Part shown: piece by piece, positions 24,052 through 32,997 of the stretch
How the letters are laid out: each line of letters starts with the position of its first letter
Numbering within the stretch: position 1 is the first letter of the stretch
DNA from: Nocardia sp. NBC_01503
GTDB taxonomy: Bacteria; Actinomycetota; Actinomycetes; Mycobacteriales; Mycobacteriaceae
Length of the DNA stretch: 64,000 bases
Direction of reading: 5' to 3'
Assembly (NCBI RefSeq): GCF_036327755.1
Contig: NZ_CP109596.1
Span: forward strand, 5,456,001 to 5,520,000
Made by a program: the position numbers and the translations under genes
The notes under the pieces: model-generated
Database searches by the model: none
Told to the model about the DNA's origin: nothing
Seen by the model: the letters and a program-made list of their open reading frames with translations, nothing else

Positions 24052-24509
24052 CGAACCTCCTTGCGGCTCTTCGTCACTCCCCTTGACGACCATCCGCAGG
24101 CTCCGGCTGCCCCACAGCCGTGCGAACCTCGCGTCGATCTTGCGGGCAGACGCTACCTCGAGTGAAACGTGTTCTAGATGCGTTTTCGAGAAACTGTTGA
24201 TTTCGCCCCCGGGCTCCCGGGAAGAATGCGGATGAGCCGCACGATTGCCGGAAACTTGCCGTGCGAAGACGTTTCGGTTGTCCGGGACAAGTGGCACCTC
24301 GTGGTGCTCCTACCGGTGCCGCGGCACGGAGTGGGCAATGGGCTTGCCTCGATGCGGGAGCGGCCGCCTTCGGGAAGCGGCGCACCGTGCTGAAAAGGCA
24401 GTGGGCACAGGTGATTCGAGCACCACCCGGACCTCGACGCCGACAATTGAGGTCGAGTCCAAGCCGAGATCTTCACCGACACAAGATAATTGCCGTAGGT
24501 GACTCGATG
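24052..24509. other. Leader region of mce locus 1 up to the hairpin
   Basis: This stretch lies between the start of locus 1 and the terminator at 24510-24550. No gene or clear promoter was found. It includes the small inverted repeat ACCTCGAC/GAGGTCGAG at about 24430-24458. The locus 1 promoter is expected here. Confidence 0.3.
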
Positions 24510-24550
24510 AAACGGCCGGTTATCGCTATCCCCGTGATGACCGGCCGTTT
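24510..24550 (-). terminator. Terminator after the small secreted-protein gene
   Basis: Perfect 11-base arms AAACGGCCGGT (24510-24520) and ACCGGCCGTTT (24540-24550) face each other. The flanking A and T runs allow termination in both directions; it mainly ends the minus-strand gene at 24584. Confidence 0.75.
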
Positions 24551-24583
24551 TTCGTGCGATATCGCACTGTGCCGGTTGATCGG

Positions 24584-25063
24584 TCAGAGTTGGGTGTGCC
24601 CGGATCCGCTCAGGATGGCCAGCGGCATCAGCAGCGCGCCGAGGATATCGTTTCCGGTGCATTGGGCCGAGGCGCTGGAGCTGCCGGTTGGCTGGTTGCC
24701 GCAGTTCTGCATCGTCATGGACTTGGTTGACGAGCCCTGCGTGGCGGTGAGGTTGTAGACGCCTTCGGGAAGCTTTGAGCGATAGACGTATTGGATGGTC
24801 CCCGTACCGGGCTTGGATCCGGCTTGCGGGGTGAACGTGCCGACGTTCTGCCCGGCCAAGGTGACCGTGACCGGTGCCAGGGCGTCCGCGCCGCTGGTGA
24901 GCACCAAGATCGTGCACGTATTGCCTACGCCCTCACATCCGCCGATGCCGGTGTAGATCTGTGTCAGATTCACGTTGTCGACCGCGGCCGACGCCGATGC
25001 CGCCGCGGCGACCGGTATCGCCAGCATGGCCACTGTGACTGCGGCCCAACTCATTTGCCTCAT
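24584..25063 (-). CDS. Small secreted protein of unknown function
   Basis: The 159-residue protein has a Sec signal (SWAAVTVAMLAIPVAAAASASA, cleaved near residue 28). A mature domain follows with four cysteines (GGCEGVGNTC, NCGNQ and AQCTG) and immunoglobulin-like strands (PVTVTLAGQNVGTFTPQ and YVYRSKLPEGVYNLTA). It likely folds outside the cell. A GGGAAAG lies seven bases before ATG 25063; an in-frame ATG at 25054 is possible. It is a single-gene unit, with a hairpin behind and a gene-free stretch before it. Confidence 0.6.
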   Translation of the reverse strand: MRQMSWAAVTVAMLAIPVAAAASASAAVDNVNLTQIYTGIGGCEGVGNTCTILVLTSGADALAPVTVTLAGQNVGTFTPQAGSKPGTGTIQYVYRSKLPEGVYNLTATQGSSTKSMTMQNCGNQPTGSSSASAQCTGNDILGALLMPLAILSGSGHTQL

Positions 25064-25169
25064 CTGTACTTTCCCGTTGGAGTTTCGTTGTCGGCACCTG
25101 AGTGCCGCTCCGACGGTAACCGCGCAGCGAGGCCTCGCGTGTCCCAATTGAAAAGCTGATACTTCAATG

Positions 25170-25204
25170 TGCACCCTTCGCACGCGCGTCATATGAAGGG
25201 TGCA
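25170..25204. promoter_or_regulatory. Inverted repeat between two minus-strand genes
   Basis: TGCACCCTTC (25170-25179) and GAAGGGTGCA (25195-25204) are perfect arms around 15 bases. It lies upstream of the secreted-protein gene and downstream of pspAB, so it may be an operator for the former or a terminator for the latter. Confidence 0.4.
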
Positions 25205-25329
25205 TCGACGGTGCTCGTGAGGTGGATCCTGTTCGAAGTCCGCGACGGGGCCCCGGGAGCGGTGGCGCCGCCTCGGGTAGACGAGGGCGCTGACGACCTC
25301 GGCATCTGCTGGTGCGCGAGTCCGACGGG

Positions 25330-25908
25330 TCACGGGACCGGGGCGTCCCAGAGGGGGAACCAGCGTTGCAGGTCGGGCTCGATGGGTAGTTCGCCGGAAA
25401 GGGCTGCGCGGGACTGCAATTCGAAGCCGCTGTCGCGGCGCTGTCCACCAGTTGGAGCGAAGGGGTAGAAGGTTCCGCGTTTGAACAGGTACACCAGCCC
25501 CAGCCGCCGCGGCGCGTGGTCGCCGGTGGTGGCGAAGGCGATGACGGTACACAGCAGGCTGGGCCCGAATCCGTTTTCGGACAGGGTGGTATTGATCGCG
25601 TGCAATGCGGTCACCAGCGCGGCCAGATCGGGGACCTCCTGACGGCAGGTGATCCAGGTGAACCCGAACTCGTCGGTCGTGACCGCCACCGCGATGCTCG
25701 GGTCCAGATGCAGCAGGTCGAGGAACTCGGTCTCGGCCTGCCGAGCGCCGGCCCCCTCGGCGTGTTTGAAGCACACGGCACCGGCCCCCGTCGGCCGGGT
25801 GTCGAGCGCGGCCTGCAGGGTGTAGGCGGCGGGCGGAATCGCGAACAGCACATCGAGATTGGGCTGCACGGGTTTCGTGCGACCCAGCAGCGCGTCGAGG
25901 AATCCCAT
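25330..25908 (-). CDS. pspAB: PspA-associated protein PspAB
   Basis: The 192-residue protein begins MGFLDALLGRTKP and contains GAGAVCFKHAEG, TTDEFGFTWI and YLFKRGTFYPFAP, as in the PspAB family found with actinobacterial and archaeal PspA proteins. Its biochemical role is unknown. It is the last gene of the pspA-pspAA-htpX-pspAB set and starts six bases after htpX ends, so it probably serves the same envelope-stress response. Confidence 0.8.
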   Translation of the reverse strand: MGFLDALLGRTKPVQPNLDVLFAIPPAAYTLQAALDTRPTGAGAVCFKHAEGAGARQAETEFLDLLHLDPSIAVAVTTDEFGFTWITCRQEVPDLAALVTALHAINTTLSENGFGPSLLCTVIAFATTGDHAPRRLGLVYLFKRGTFYPFAPTGGQRRDSGFELQSRAALSGELPIEPDLQRWFPLWDAPVP

Positions 25909-25914
25909 GGTCGT

Positions 25915-26826
25915 TCAGCTCTGCTGGCCGAGTTCGGTGGCCAGTTCGGCCAGCTGGTCCAACCGCTGCTCAAGGCTGGGGTGCGTGGACAGCAGCGTGG
26001 ACAGGCTCGCTCCCGCGCCGAAGGCGGGAGCGAAGAAGAAGGCGTTGAACGGCTGCTCGGCGCGCAGGTCCCGGCTGGGGATGCGGGCGATGTCACCGCT
26101 GATCTTGGTCAGGGCCGATGCCAGTTCCGACGGTCGGCCGGTGAGGATGGCTCCCGCGCGGTCGGCGGCCAGCTCGCGGTATCGCGACAGCGCCCGGATG
26201 AGCAGGAAGCTGACCGCGTATACGACCGCGGAGACCGCCATGACAGCCAGCACGATCAGGAACAGCTGGTCACCGTTGCGGCGGTCGCGGCCGCCGCCGA
26301 ACATGGTGGAATAGAGGGTGAAACGCGCGATCAGCCCGGCGAGCACCCCGAGGAACGACGCGGTGGTCATCACCACGACGTCGCGATGCGCGATATGTGA
26401 AAGCTCGTGGGAGAGCACGCCATCGAGTTCCTCGGTGTCGAGTCGCCGCAACAGGCCGGTGGTGACGGCCAGGACCGCGCGGCCGGGGCTGCGACCGGTG
26501 GCGAAGGCATTGGGCATGTCCAGATCGGCGATCGCCACCCGGGGTTTGGGCATGTCGGCGGCCGCGCACAGCCGGTCGACGATGCCGTGCAGCTGCGGCG
26601 CTTCCTCGGGGGTGACGATGCGGGCGCGCATGGCGTACAGGGCGATTCGGTCGGAGAACCAGAACTGCGCGAAAAGCAGCGCACCCACGATTGCCACAAT
26701 CGCGAACACCGACTTCAGCAACACCACCAGTGCCGCGATGAATATGACGTACACCAGTCCGAGCAGGAACATGGTCAGCGCCATGCGGGCCGTGAGCTGG
26801 TGATCCGGCCGGAATCGAGTACGCAT
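25915..26826 (-). CDS. htpX: HtpX-like M48 membrane metalloprotease
   Basis: The 303-residue protein has two N-terminal membrane segments (about 15-35 and 38-56), the zinc motif HELSH (140-144) followed by AHRDV, two more membrane stretches near 155-205 and the downstream ELAADRAG that supplies the third zinc ligand. HtpX proteases degrade damaged membrane proteins. Its place between pspAA and pspAB links it to membrane repair by PspA. The start ATG is four bases after the pspAA stop. Confidence 0.88.
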   Translation of the reverse strand: MRTRFRPDHQLTARMALTMFLLGLVYVIFIAALVVLLKSVFAIVAIVGALLFAQFWFSDRIALYAMRARIVTPEEAPQLHGIVDRLCAAADMPKPRVAIADLDMPNAFATGRSPGRAVLAVTTGLLRRLDTEELDGVLSHELSHIAHRDVVVMTTASFLGVLAGLIARFTLYSTMFGGGRDRRNGDQLFLIVLAVMAVSAVVYAVSFLLIRALSRYRELAADRAGAILTGRPSELASALTKISGDIARIPSRDLRAEQPFNAFFFAPAFGAGASLSTLLSTHPSLEQRLDQLAELATELGQQS

Positions 26827-26830
26827 GGCG

Positions 26831-27109
26831 CTACCCCGGGATCAATCCGTCGTCGCCTAGCATTGCCTGTACTTCCACGAGATCTGTATCGGCCGAGGGC
26901 AATACGAGATCGGAGGCGACGAGATCCTCGTCGGCGAGCGGGCGGCCGTTGTCGCGGACGGCCTCGCGCAGCTGGCCGAGGATTTCCGCGAAACCCTCGT
27001 CGTCACTGTCATCGGCCGCTTCCAGCAGCAGTCCGTCGAGCCGGTTGAGCTTGTCGATATCGGCCTCGTCCACGGCATATTGGCCTTCGCCGAGAATTCG
27101 GATGATCAT
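26831..27109 (-). CDS. pspAA: PspA-associated protein PspAA
   Basis: The 92-residue acidic protein begins MIIRILGEGQYAVDEADIDKLN and has ADDSDDEGFAEILGQLREAVRDNG, typical of the short PspAA family encoded after pspA. It probably binds PspA or HtpX; the role is not established. Its ATG overlaps the pspA stop, so it is translationally coupled. Confidence 0.8.
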   Translation of the reverse strand: MIIRILGEGQYAVDEADIDKLNRLDGLLLEAADDSDDEGFAEILGQLREAVRDNGRPLADEDLVASDLVLPSADTDLVEVQAMLGDDGLIPG

Positions 27110-27846
27110 GACTGCGGCCCCTTCCGCGCGGGTGCCTCGATCGCAGGGGCGAGCTTGCTTTTCAGTTGCGCCAGTTCAGCGTCCACGCTGCTGTCTCGAC
27201 CGGCGTCGAGCGCGGCCTGGATGTCGTCGCGCTGGCCGATGGGCGCGGTCGCGTCCTCGAGCGCACCGGAGGCGATCAGCTCGTCGAGAGCCTGGGAACG
27301 CGAACTCATCTGGGCGGTCTTATCTTCCGCGCGCTGGATCGCCAGCCCGACATCGCCCATCTCCTCGGAGATTCCCGTCACGGCCTCACTGATCTTGCTC
27401 TGCGCCTCCGCGGCGGTGTAGGTGGCCTTGATGGTCTCCTTGCGAGTGCGAAACGCCTCCACCTTCGCCTGCAGGCGCTGCGAGGCGGTAGTGAGTTTGG
27501 CTTCCTGGGCGGCGAGTTCGTCGTGCTGCGGCCGCAATTGGTCGAGCTGGGCGAGCGCGGCGGCACGCCGGGTCAACGCCTCGCGGGCCAGATCGTCGCG
27601 CCCCTGTCCCACCGCATCGGTGGCCTGGCCCTGCAGTCGTTCGGCGGACTGCCGAAGTTGATTCTCCTGCAACTCGATTCGCTTACGACTGGTGGCCACA
27701 TCGGCTAGTCCGCGTCGCACCTGGGCGAGCATTTCGAGCTGACGCCGATACGAATAGTCGAGGACCTCGCGTGGATTCTCAGTGCGGTCGAGCAGCTTGT
27801 TTGCCTTCACATGAAATAGCAGGGCGATACGTCGTGTGATACTCAC
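27106..27846 (-). CDS. pspA: PspA/IM30 family membrane-stress protein
   Basis: The 246-residue protein is almost wholly helical and coiled-coil, with an amphipathic start (SITRRIALLFHVKANKLLDRTE) and the ESCRT-III-like core typical of PspA/IM30/Vipp1 (LDYSYRRQLEMLAQVRRGLADVA). The family coats and repairs stressed membranes. Translation starts with GTG. It is the first gene of a four-gene set with pspAA, htpX and pspAB. No clgR-type regulator is next to it, unlike mycobacterial psp loci. Confidence 0.85.
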   Translation of the reverse strand: MSITRRIALLFHVKANKLLDRTENPREVLDYSYRRQLEMLAQVRRGLADVATSRKRIELQENQLRQSAERLQGQATDAVGQGRDDLAREALTRRAAALAQLDQLRPQHDELAAQEAKLTTASQRLQAKVEAFRTRKETIKATYTAAEAQSKISEAVTGISEEMGDVGLAIQRAEDKTAQMSSRSQALDELIASGALEDATAPIGQRDDIQAALDAGRDSSVDAELAQLKSKLAPAIEAPARKGPQS

Positions 27847-28216
27847 GTCCGCTCACATCCTCGGTCGGGGGAGCTTTCCCCTCAGCCTGCGCTGCGCGAC
27901 TCTCGAGGGGTAGGGACCTAAGTGCCCGAACCCCAGGGCACTCGGTCGATCGCCGCGAGCAGTGTGACGACATGTCCGGCGTCCCAGGCTATTCGGCTCT
28001 CGGGCTGCGGGCGATTGCCGATGTCCCGAGTGGCTATCCGGTTCGGATGACCGCGGTTCCGTGCACGGCCTTCACATCGATGGCGTCCAGGCCCCGCGGC
28101 TCGGTGCGGATATGTAAGGCATCGGATCCGGCGCCCGCTGCGCTGCTGCCGCCTTGCACGGCGATATGTCCCAGGGTGCCGCCTCGTTCATTTCAAATTC
28201 CAGCCGTCCTGGCTAG
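27847..28216. other. Gap between pspA and the LysR gene
   Basis: No convincing gene is seen. One minus-strand frame (about 28040-28190, GGTLGHIAVQGGSSAAGA and DALHIRTEPRGLDAIDV) reads protein-like but has stops at both ends and no start, so it may be a relic. The psp promoter should lie near 27850-27950. Confidence 0.3.
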
Positions 28217-29131
28217 CTAACGCAGCGCTCGGCTGGCATTCGCGGCAAGGTCTTTGATGAGGTCGGTTTCGGCGGAGCGGCGCCAGATCAGGGCCCAGCG
28301 GGCGGGCGGGACATCGGGCATGGGGATGTAGGCGACATCGGGTCTGGAGTAGTAGCGGGCGGCGTGCGCGTGCACCGGGGTGATGGCCTTGCCCGCGGCC
28401 ACGAGCAATATGAGGTCTTGGAAGTTGGCGGCGTGGGCGATGCGGGGGATGTGACGGCCGCTGGGGGTGAAGTACGGGACGGCGGCGGCGGTCCAGTAAT
28501 CGGGGGGTGAGTTCACCGGATCGGTCGGGGGCACGCCGAAGACGCCGTAGTCGGCCAGATCCTCGTAGGAGGCCGATTCCCGTTGTGCCAGTGGGTGTTC
28601 CGCTCCGACGAGCAGCATGAAGGGTTCTTCGGACAGGGTCGGGCCCACCACCAGATCGGGTTCCTCGATGGGCAGCCAGCTCACCAGCGCGTCGATATCG
28701 TCGCCGCGCAACGCACCGAAGGGGTTGCCGAAATGGACGTGTTCGATGTGCACGGTGCAGTCGGGATGCTGGGATTGGAAGGTGTTCAGCAGCGGTCGGA
28801 CATCGTCGAGGTTGCTGCTGGTGATTCCGAGCCGGAGTATTCCGGCGTCGCCGTAGCGGGCTGCGCGGGCCGCCCGGCCCAGGCTGGCCCGCAGATCGCG
28901 ATAGTTGGTCTGTAGATCGTCCCGCAGCCGTAGCCCGATCGGCGTCAAATTCACTGTGCGACTGGTTCGTTCGAAGAGTTTGCCGCCGATGCGCCGTTCC
29001 AGTTTCCCGATCACCTGGCTGACCCGAGCCGGTGAGAGGTGCAATCGTTCGGCGGTCCGGCCGAAATGCAGCTCCGCTGACAACACCAGGAAGATCTCGA
29101 TATCGCGCAAATCCAGATCGCGCAGGTCCAA
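28217..29131 (-). CDS. LysR-family transcription regulator
   Basis: The 304-residue protein has an N-terminal winged helix (DIEIFLVLSAELHFGRTAERLHLSPARVSQVIGKLERR) and a periplasmic-binding-type effector domain (LRLGITSSNLDDV, FMLLVGAEHPLA). I choose TTG 29131, preceded by AGGAAG, because it gives the usual short N-terminus. The longer in-frame ATG starts lie over a likely -10 box (TATGAT, minus strand 29171-29166). It faces the small gene at 29209 across 77 bases, the usual LysR-target arrangement. Confidence 0.8.
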   Translation of the reverse strand: MDLRDLDLRDIEIFLVLSAELHFGRTAERLHLSPARVSQVIGKLERRIGGKLFERTSRTVNLTPIGLRLRDDLQTNYRDLRASLGRAARAARYGDAGILRLGITSSNLDDVRPLLNTFQSQHPDCTVHIEHVHFGNPFGALRGDDIDALVSWLPIEEPDLVVGPTLSEEPFMLLVGAEHPLAQRESASYEDLADYGVFGVPPTDPVNSPPDYWTAAAVPYFTPSGRHIPRIAHAANFQDLILLVAAGKAITPVHAHAARYYSRPDVAYIPMPDVPPARWALIWRRSAETDLIKDLAANASRALR

Positions 29132-29165
29132 TGCGGTCTTCCTATCAATCACGGCGGCTAACCGC

Positions 29166-29171
29166 ATCATA
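29166..29171 (-). promoter_or_regulatory. Likely -10 box of the LysR gene
   Basis: TATGAT on the minus strand lies about 35 bases before the TTG start. A weak TTGATC lies upstream with short spacing. The segment 29132-29208 is shared with the divergent gene and should hold the LysR binding site. Confidence 0.4.
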
Positions 29172-29208
29172 CGCAAGTCGTCGTTGATCAATACCCGGCG
29201 CTTGGAGC

Positions 29209-29622
29209 ATGCCAACGATTCCGTGGATGACAGTCCGTACCCCCACCACCCCCGAGGTGCAATGCATGGCCGCTCGTCTCGAGGTCAATTCATTGCGTCA
29301 AGCGCCGGGCTTCCTCATCGCTTCCTTGACGCTGTGGTGGCAGGCTCGCCGCTCGCCGGGAGTGCTCGGACTGACCCTGACGGCGGAAATGCTGAAAGGC
29401 GTCTTCTGGACCTACTCGGTATGGGACGACAAAGCGGCGATCTACGCCTACGCGGGTTCCGAGCCGCACCGGTCGACCGTGGCCCGCAAGCGAAAGGTCA
29501 TGCGGGACGCGACTTTCGTGTTCTTCACCGCCGCGGCGGATGAGAGGCGCCAATCCTGGGCCGAGATCGGCCACCGCATCGCCGAGCAACGCGGCTCGGC
29601 GAAACTCGATCACGCGGCATGA
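29209..29622 (+). CDS. Small monooxygenase-like dimeric alpha/beta-barrel protein
   Basis: The 137-residue protein resembles actinobacterial spheroidene- or antibiotic-biosynthesis-monooxygenase-like (DUF3291-type) proteins. It has MAARLEVNSLRQAPGFLIASL, then GVFWTYSVWDDKAAIYAYAGSEPHR and a final MRDATFVFFTAAA strand. The reaction is unknown. The start could be ATG 29209 or ATG 29227; ribosome-site spacing does not decide. Its position opposite the LysR gene suggests it is that regulator's target. Confidence 0.6.
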   Translation: MPTIPWMTVRTPTTPEVQCMAARLEVNSLRQAPGFLIASLTLWWQARRSPGVLGLTLTAEMLKGVFWTYSVWDDKAAIYAYAGSEPHRSTVARKRKVMRDATFVFFTAAADERRQSWAEIGHRIAEQRGSAKLDHAA

Positions 29623-29726
29623 CCATCACCCGTGACTTCGCCCGCCATCCCGGCCCGCGTGTCGAGCGCGGTTCCGGCGGCGAGGATGATGCGGGTGCGG
29701 TGGAGAAGTGAGTTCAGGGGGTGAAT

Positions 29727-30155
29727 ATGGCCGAGGACTTGACTGTGAGTCGGGCGCTGGTGATACCCGCGTCCGAGTTGCGCGAGCGGTTCTCACGGTC
29801 GTCCGGTCCGGGAGGGCAGGGTGTCAACACCGCGGACAGCCGAGTCGAGCTGTCGTTCGACCTCGCCAATTCGCCCTCCGTGCCGGAGCGGCTGCGCAGC
29901 CGAATGCTCGACCGTCTGGCCAACCGGCTGGTTGACGGGGTGCTCACGATCGCCGCATCCGAGCATCGCGCCCAGTTGCAGAATCGCGCGGCCGCCCGCG
30001 AGCGACTGGTCTCATTGCTGCGTGATGCCGCCGCCGCGCCGCCGCCGGTTCGCCGCGCTACCAAGCCCTCTCGCGGAGCCAAGGAACGTCGTATCGCCGC
30101 GAAGAAGCGTCGTGGTGTCACCAAACGCAATCGACGCGCCTCTCCCGACGACTAG
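29727..30155 (+). CDS. arfB: Alternative ribosome-rescue factor ArfB (peptidyl-tRNA hydrolase)
   Basis: The 142-residue protein carries the release-factor GGQ motif (residues 29-31, in SSGPGGQGVNTADSRVEL) and a long, very basic C-terminal tail (KPSRGAKERRIAAKKRRGVTKRNRR). In ArfB/YaeJ this tail enters the empty mRNA channel of a stalled ribosome while GGQ cuts the peptidyl-tRNA. Its length matches the family. ATG 29727 has CAGGGGG at good distance and is preferred over GTG 29721. It converges on the ThrE-type gene. Confidence 0.9.
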   Translation: MAEDLTVSRALVIPASELRERFSRSSGPGGQGVNTADSRVELSFDLANSPSVPERLRSRMLDRLANRLVDGVLTIAASEHRAQLQNRAAARERLVSLLRDAAAAPPPVRRATKPSRGAKERRIAAKKRRGVTKRNRRASPDD

Positions 30156-30163
30156 CCGGAAGG

Positions 30164-31444
30164 TCAGCGCTCGCGGCGGCGCGAGGACTGGGTCAGGTAG
30201 AACAGCAGAACCCCCAGTGCCGCACCGACACCCAGACCCACACAGATGGTGAAAGCGCGGACGAAGTAGCCGATGCCGGAGGTGTGGAACAACTCCACGA
30301 CCAGTCCTTGATACAGCACCAGGCCCGGGAGTAGAGCGCCGGTGAGGCCGACGAGGATCAAGGCCGACATCGGCACGCGCAGGCGTTCGGAGACCGCCGC
30401 GGCGGCGAATCCGAGTACTACGGCGGCGATAGAGCCGGTCCAATCCGGCGACAGGTGCGCCGTATGGATGAGGAATTGGTTGGTCGCGGCGGCGAGCAGT
30501 CCGGCGCCCGCAGCGGGTAGCAGCAGATCGGGGCCGCCGCCGTTGAAGACCGCATTGCCGATCGCACCGAGAACCGAGAAGCCCAAGGCCAGCCATATCG
30601 GGAGCGGCAGCAGCCGCGGATCGATCGACGGGCCGAAGGAAATGCGTTGTGACACAGTCACAACCAGTGCCCCGCCGAGTACGATGCCCGCAACCGTGAG
30701 CAGTGCGGAGGCCGCGCGGGCGGTGGCGGTCACGGTATCGGCGCTCACCGCATCGGTGGCGGTGGAGATCAATTGGGGCATCGGCACCAGCAGCACCCAG
30801 ACCGTCGCGATCAGCACTGCCGTATCGGTGACCGTCACCGCGCCCACCAGATGCGCGAGGCCGCCCAGCGCTCCTGCGACCGTGGTCTGCACCGCGACCG
30901 CATAGAGCCGTGGCACGCCGGCCACACCCAATCCGCGCCCGAGGGCCCACACCGGCAGCAGCACCACCGCCGCGCCGAGCGCCGCCAACGCGGTGCCGCC
31001 GACCTGCAAGGCGATACACAGCGCCAGCAGGGCTCCGCCGAATCCCGTCACCCACCACGGCCACGGCCCGGGCCCTCGGTCCGCTCGCCGGAGCCGTTCG
31101 GTCGCGGCGGCGGTGTCACAGCTCTCCGAAGCGACCTCGTGCGCGAGGTTCTTCAACCGCTTCATCCGGTCGCAGTCGAAACTGTCGAGCGTGGCGGCGA
31201 CTTCGGTACGACTCAGCGGATACTCGTCATCGCGGACGTACTGCACGGTGAGTGTGCGGCCGGTACCGACGACGGTGACGTTCGCGAACCCCATCGCTGC
31301 GGCGCAGATTCGCGTCGTCCGCAGCACCGAGTCGGTGGCATAACCGGATTCGAGCATGGCGACCGCGAGGCGCGCCAAGAACCCCAATGCCCGCCAGACC
31401 CGTTGTTCTCCGGATTCAGTGGCCAGGGGCCCCTTTTCGGTCAC
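30164..31444 (-). CDS. ThrE-family threonine/serine exporter
   Basis: The 426-residue protein has a soluble N-terminal ThrE domain (about 1-120, with FLARLAVAMLESGYATDSVLRTTRICAA) and about ten membrane segments from residue 130 on, including VLLVPMPQLISTATDAVSAD. Characterised ThrE of Corynebacterium exports threonine and serine. Both halves are fused in one chain, as is usual in actinobacteria. The start is GTG. It stands alone, tail-to-tail with arfB. Confidence 0.82.
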   Translation of the reverse strand: MTEKGPLATESGEQRVWRALGFLARLAVAMLESGYATDSVLRTTRICAAAMGFANVTVVGTGRTLTVQYVRDDEYPLSRTEVAATLDSFDCDRMKRLKNLAHEVASESCDTAAATERLRRADRGPGPWPWWVTGFGGALLALCIALQVGGTALAALGAAVVLLPVWALGRGLGVAGVPRLYAVAVQTTVAGALGGLAHLVGAVTVTDTAVLIATVWVLLVPMPQLISTATDAVSADTVTATARAASALLTVAGIVLGGALVVTVSQRISFGPSIDPRLLPLPIWLALGFSVLGAIGNAVFNGGGPDLLLPAAGAGLLAAATNQFLIHTAHLSPDWTGSIAAVVLGFAAAAVSERLRVPMSALILVGLTGALLPGLVLYQGLVVELFHTSGIGYFVRAFTICVGLGVGAALGVLLFYLTQSSRRRER

Positions 31445-31690
31445 CGCCTGAGATTACGACCGCACTCCCGCGTTGCGGCGGCGCGACATGAGATCAACGC
31501 AGGTCGGCCAGCGCCAATCCGGACAGCGGGCCACCGGCGGCTGATCGCTTCGCGGGCTGAAGTCGCCGATGGCGCAGAGCACGTTGAGTTCGGCGGGGAT
31601 GGCGGAAACCGATCGGTTACAGATTAGCGGGTTATTAGCTGTCATGATTGGGATGCAGTCCTACCGAACCCGTTGATGACGGAGGCGAAT

Positions 31691-32965
31691 GTGACGTCGA
31701 AAACCAACGCAATTACCTCGGCACTATCCGGATTACCCGCGATCGGTGACGATCTGGCCGACTTCTATCGCGATCTGCACGCGCACCCGGAACTGTCGCG
31801 GGCCGAGCAGCGCACCTCGGAGGAGGTCGCACGCCGGGCGAAAGCGCTCGGATATCAGGTCACCGCCGGGGTCGGTGGCACCGGCGTGGTGGCGATACTC
31901 GCCAATGGCGACGGGCCGACGGTGTTGCTGCGCGCCGATTTCGACGCCTTGCCCATTACCGAGGCCACCGGTCTGCCCTACTCCTCGCAGACTCCGGGCG
32001 TGATGCACGCCTGCGGCCACGATATGCATGTCACCTGCCTGATGGGTGCGCTGAAACTGCTCGCCGACGCGCGTGCGTCCTGGTCCGGCACCGTCATGGC
32101 GTGTTTCCAGCCCGCCGAGGAGACCGGTCAGGGCGCGCAGGCCATGGTCGAGGACGGTCTCTACGACCGTTTCGGCACGCCCGATATCGTGCTCGCCCAG
32201 CACACCGCGCCGCTGCCGGTCGGCGTCGTGGGCGCCCACCCCGGCCCGGCCATGGCGGCCACCGACGCATTGCGGGTGGTACTGCACGGCCGCGGCGGCC
32301 ATGGCTCGCGCCCCGAGGTGACGATCGATCCGGTGGTGATGGCCGCGGCCACCGTCATGCGCCTGCAGACCATCGTGTCCCGCGAGATTCCCGCCGCCGA
32401 CGCGGCCGTGGTCACGGTCGGCATGATGCGCGCCGGGACGAAGGACAACATCATCCCCGATGATGCCGAATTGCGGCTCAACATAAGGACTTTCGACCCG
32501 GGCGTGCGAACCAAAGTGCTCGACTCCGTCGACCGGATCGTCAAGGCGGAGGCCGCAGCCGCGGGCGCGCCCGAGCCGCCGGAAACCTCCGTCATCGATA
32601 CCTTCCCGGTGCTGAACAACGATCCGGACGCCCTCTCCCGCACGGTCGCCGCGCTGCGTGAAACCCTGGGTGATGACCGGGTTTTCGACCCGGGTCCGGT
32701 CACCGGCAGTGAGGACGCGGGCATTTTCGCCACCGCTGCCCGAGTTCCGATCTGCTACTGGATGTTCGGCGTGCTCGACCCGGCCCTTTTCGGCGACCCG
32801 GACCCGGTGCGCGGCCTGGGGAACATCGCGCGCGGGCAGGTCGATCTCGCGACGATTCCGGGCCCGCACACGGCCGGTTACGCACCGGTCGTCGAACCGT
32901 CCATCACCGCCGGTGTCAGCGCCATGACCACCGCGGCCCTGACCTGGCTCGGAACCAGCCGGTAG
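31691..32965 (+). CDS. M20-family amidohydrolase (AmiA/HipO-like)
   Basis: The 424-residue enzyme has the M20 metal-site motifs: MHACGHDMHV (near residue 108), PAEETGQGA (near 144) and a closing PGPHTAGYAP, with a GHGSRP loop in the dimerisation domain. Relatives hydrolyse N-acyl amino acids or similar amides. GTG 31691 is chosen because GGAGG lies five bases upstream; an upstream ATG at 31676 has no such site. It is transcribed alone and ends 32 bases from the end of mce locus 2. Confidence 0.82.
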   Translation: MTSKTNAITSALSGLPAIGDDLADFYRDLHAHPELSRAEQRTSEEVARRAKALGYQVTAGVGGTGVVAILANGDGPTVLLRADFDALPITEATGLPYSSQTPGVMHACGHDMHVTCLMGALKLLADARASWSGTVMACFQPAEETGQGAQAMVEDGLYDRFGTPDIVLAQHTAPLPVGVVGAHPGPAMAATDALRVVLHGRGGHGSRPEVTIDPVVMAAATVMRLQTIVSREIPAADAAVVTVGMMRAGTKDNIIPDDAELRLNIRTFDPGVRTKVLDSVDRIVKAEAAAAGAPEPPETSVIDTFPVLNNDPDALSRTVAALRETLGDDRVFDPGPVTGSEDAGIFATAARVPICYWMFGVLDPALFGDPDPVRGLGNIARGQVDLATIPGPHTAGYAPVVEPSITAGVSAMTTAALTWLGTSR

Positions 32966-32997
32966 GGAGATCCAATAGTGCACCGGCGCAGGGCCGG

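Noticed and set aside
24174..24917. Minus-strand open frame upstream of mce locus 1
   Set aside because: It overlaps a terminator and the secreted-protein gene in another frame, with no family resemblance.
27972..28220. Forward 82-codon frame between pspA and the LysR gene
   Set aside because: No ribosome site, unlikely composition and no context.
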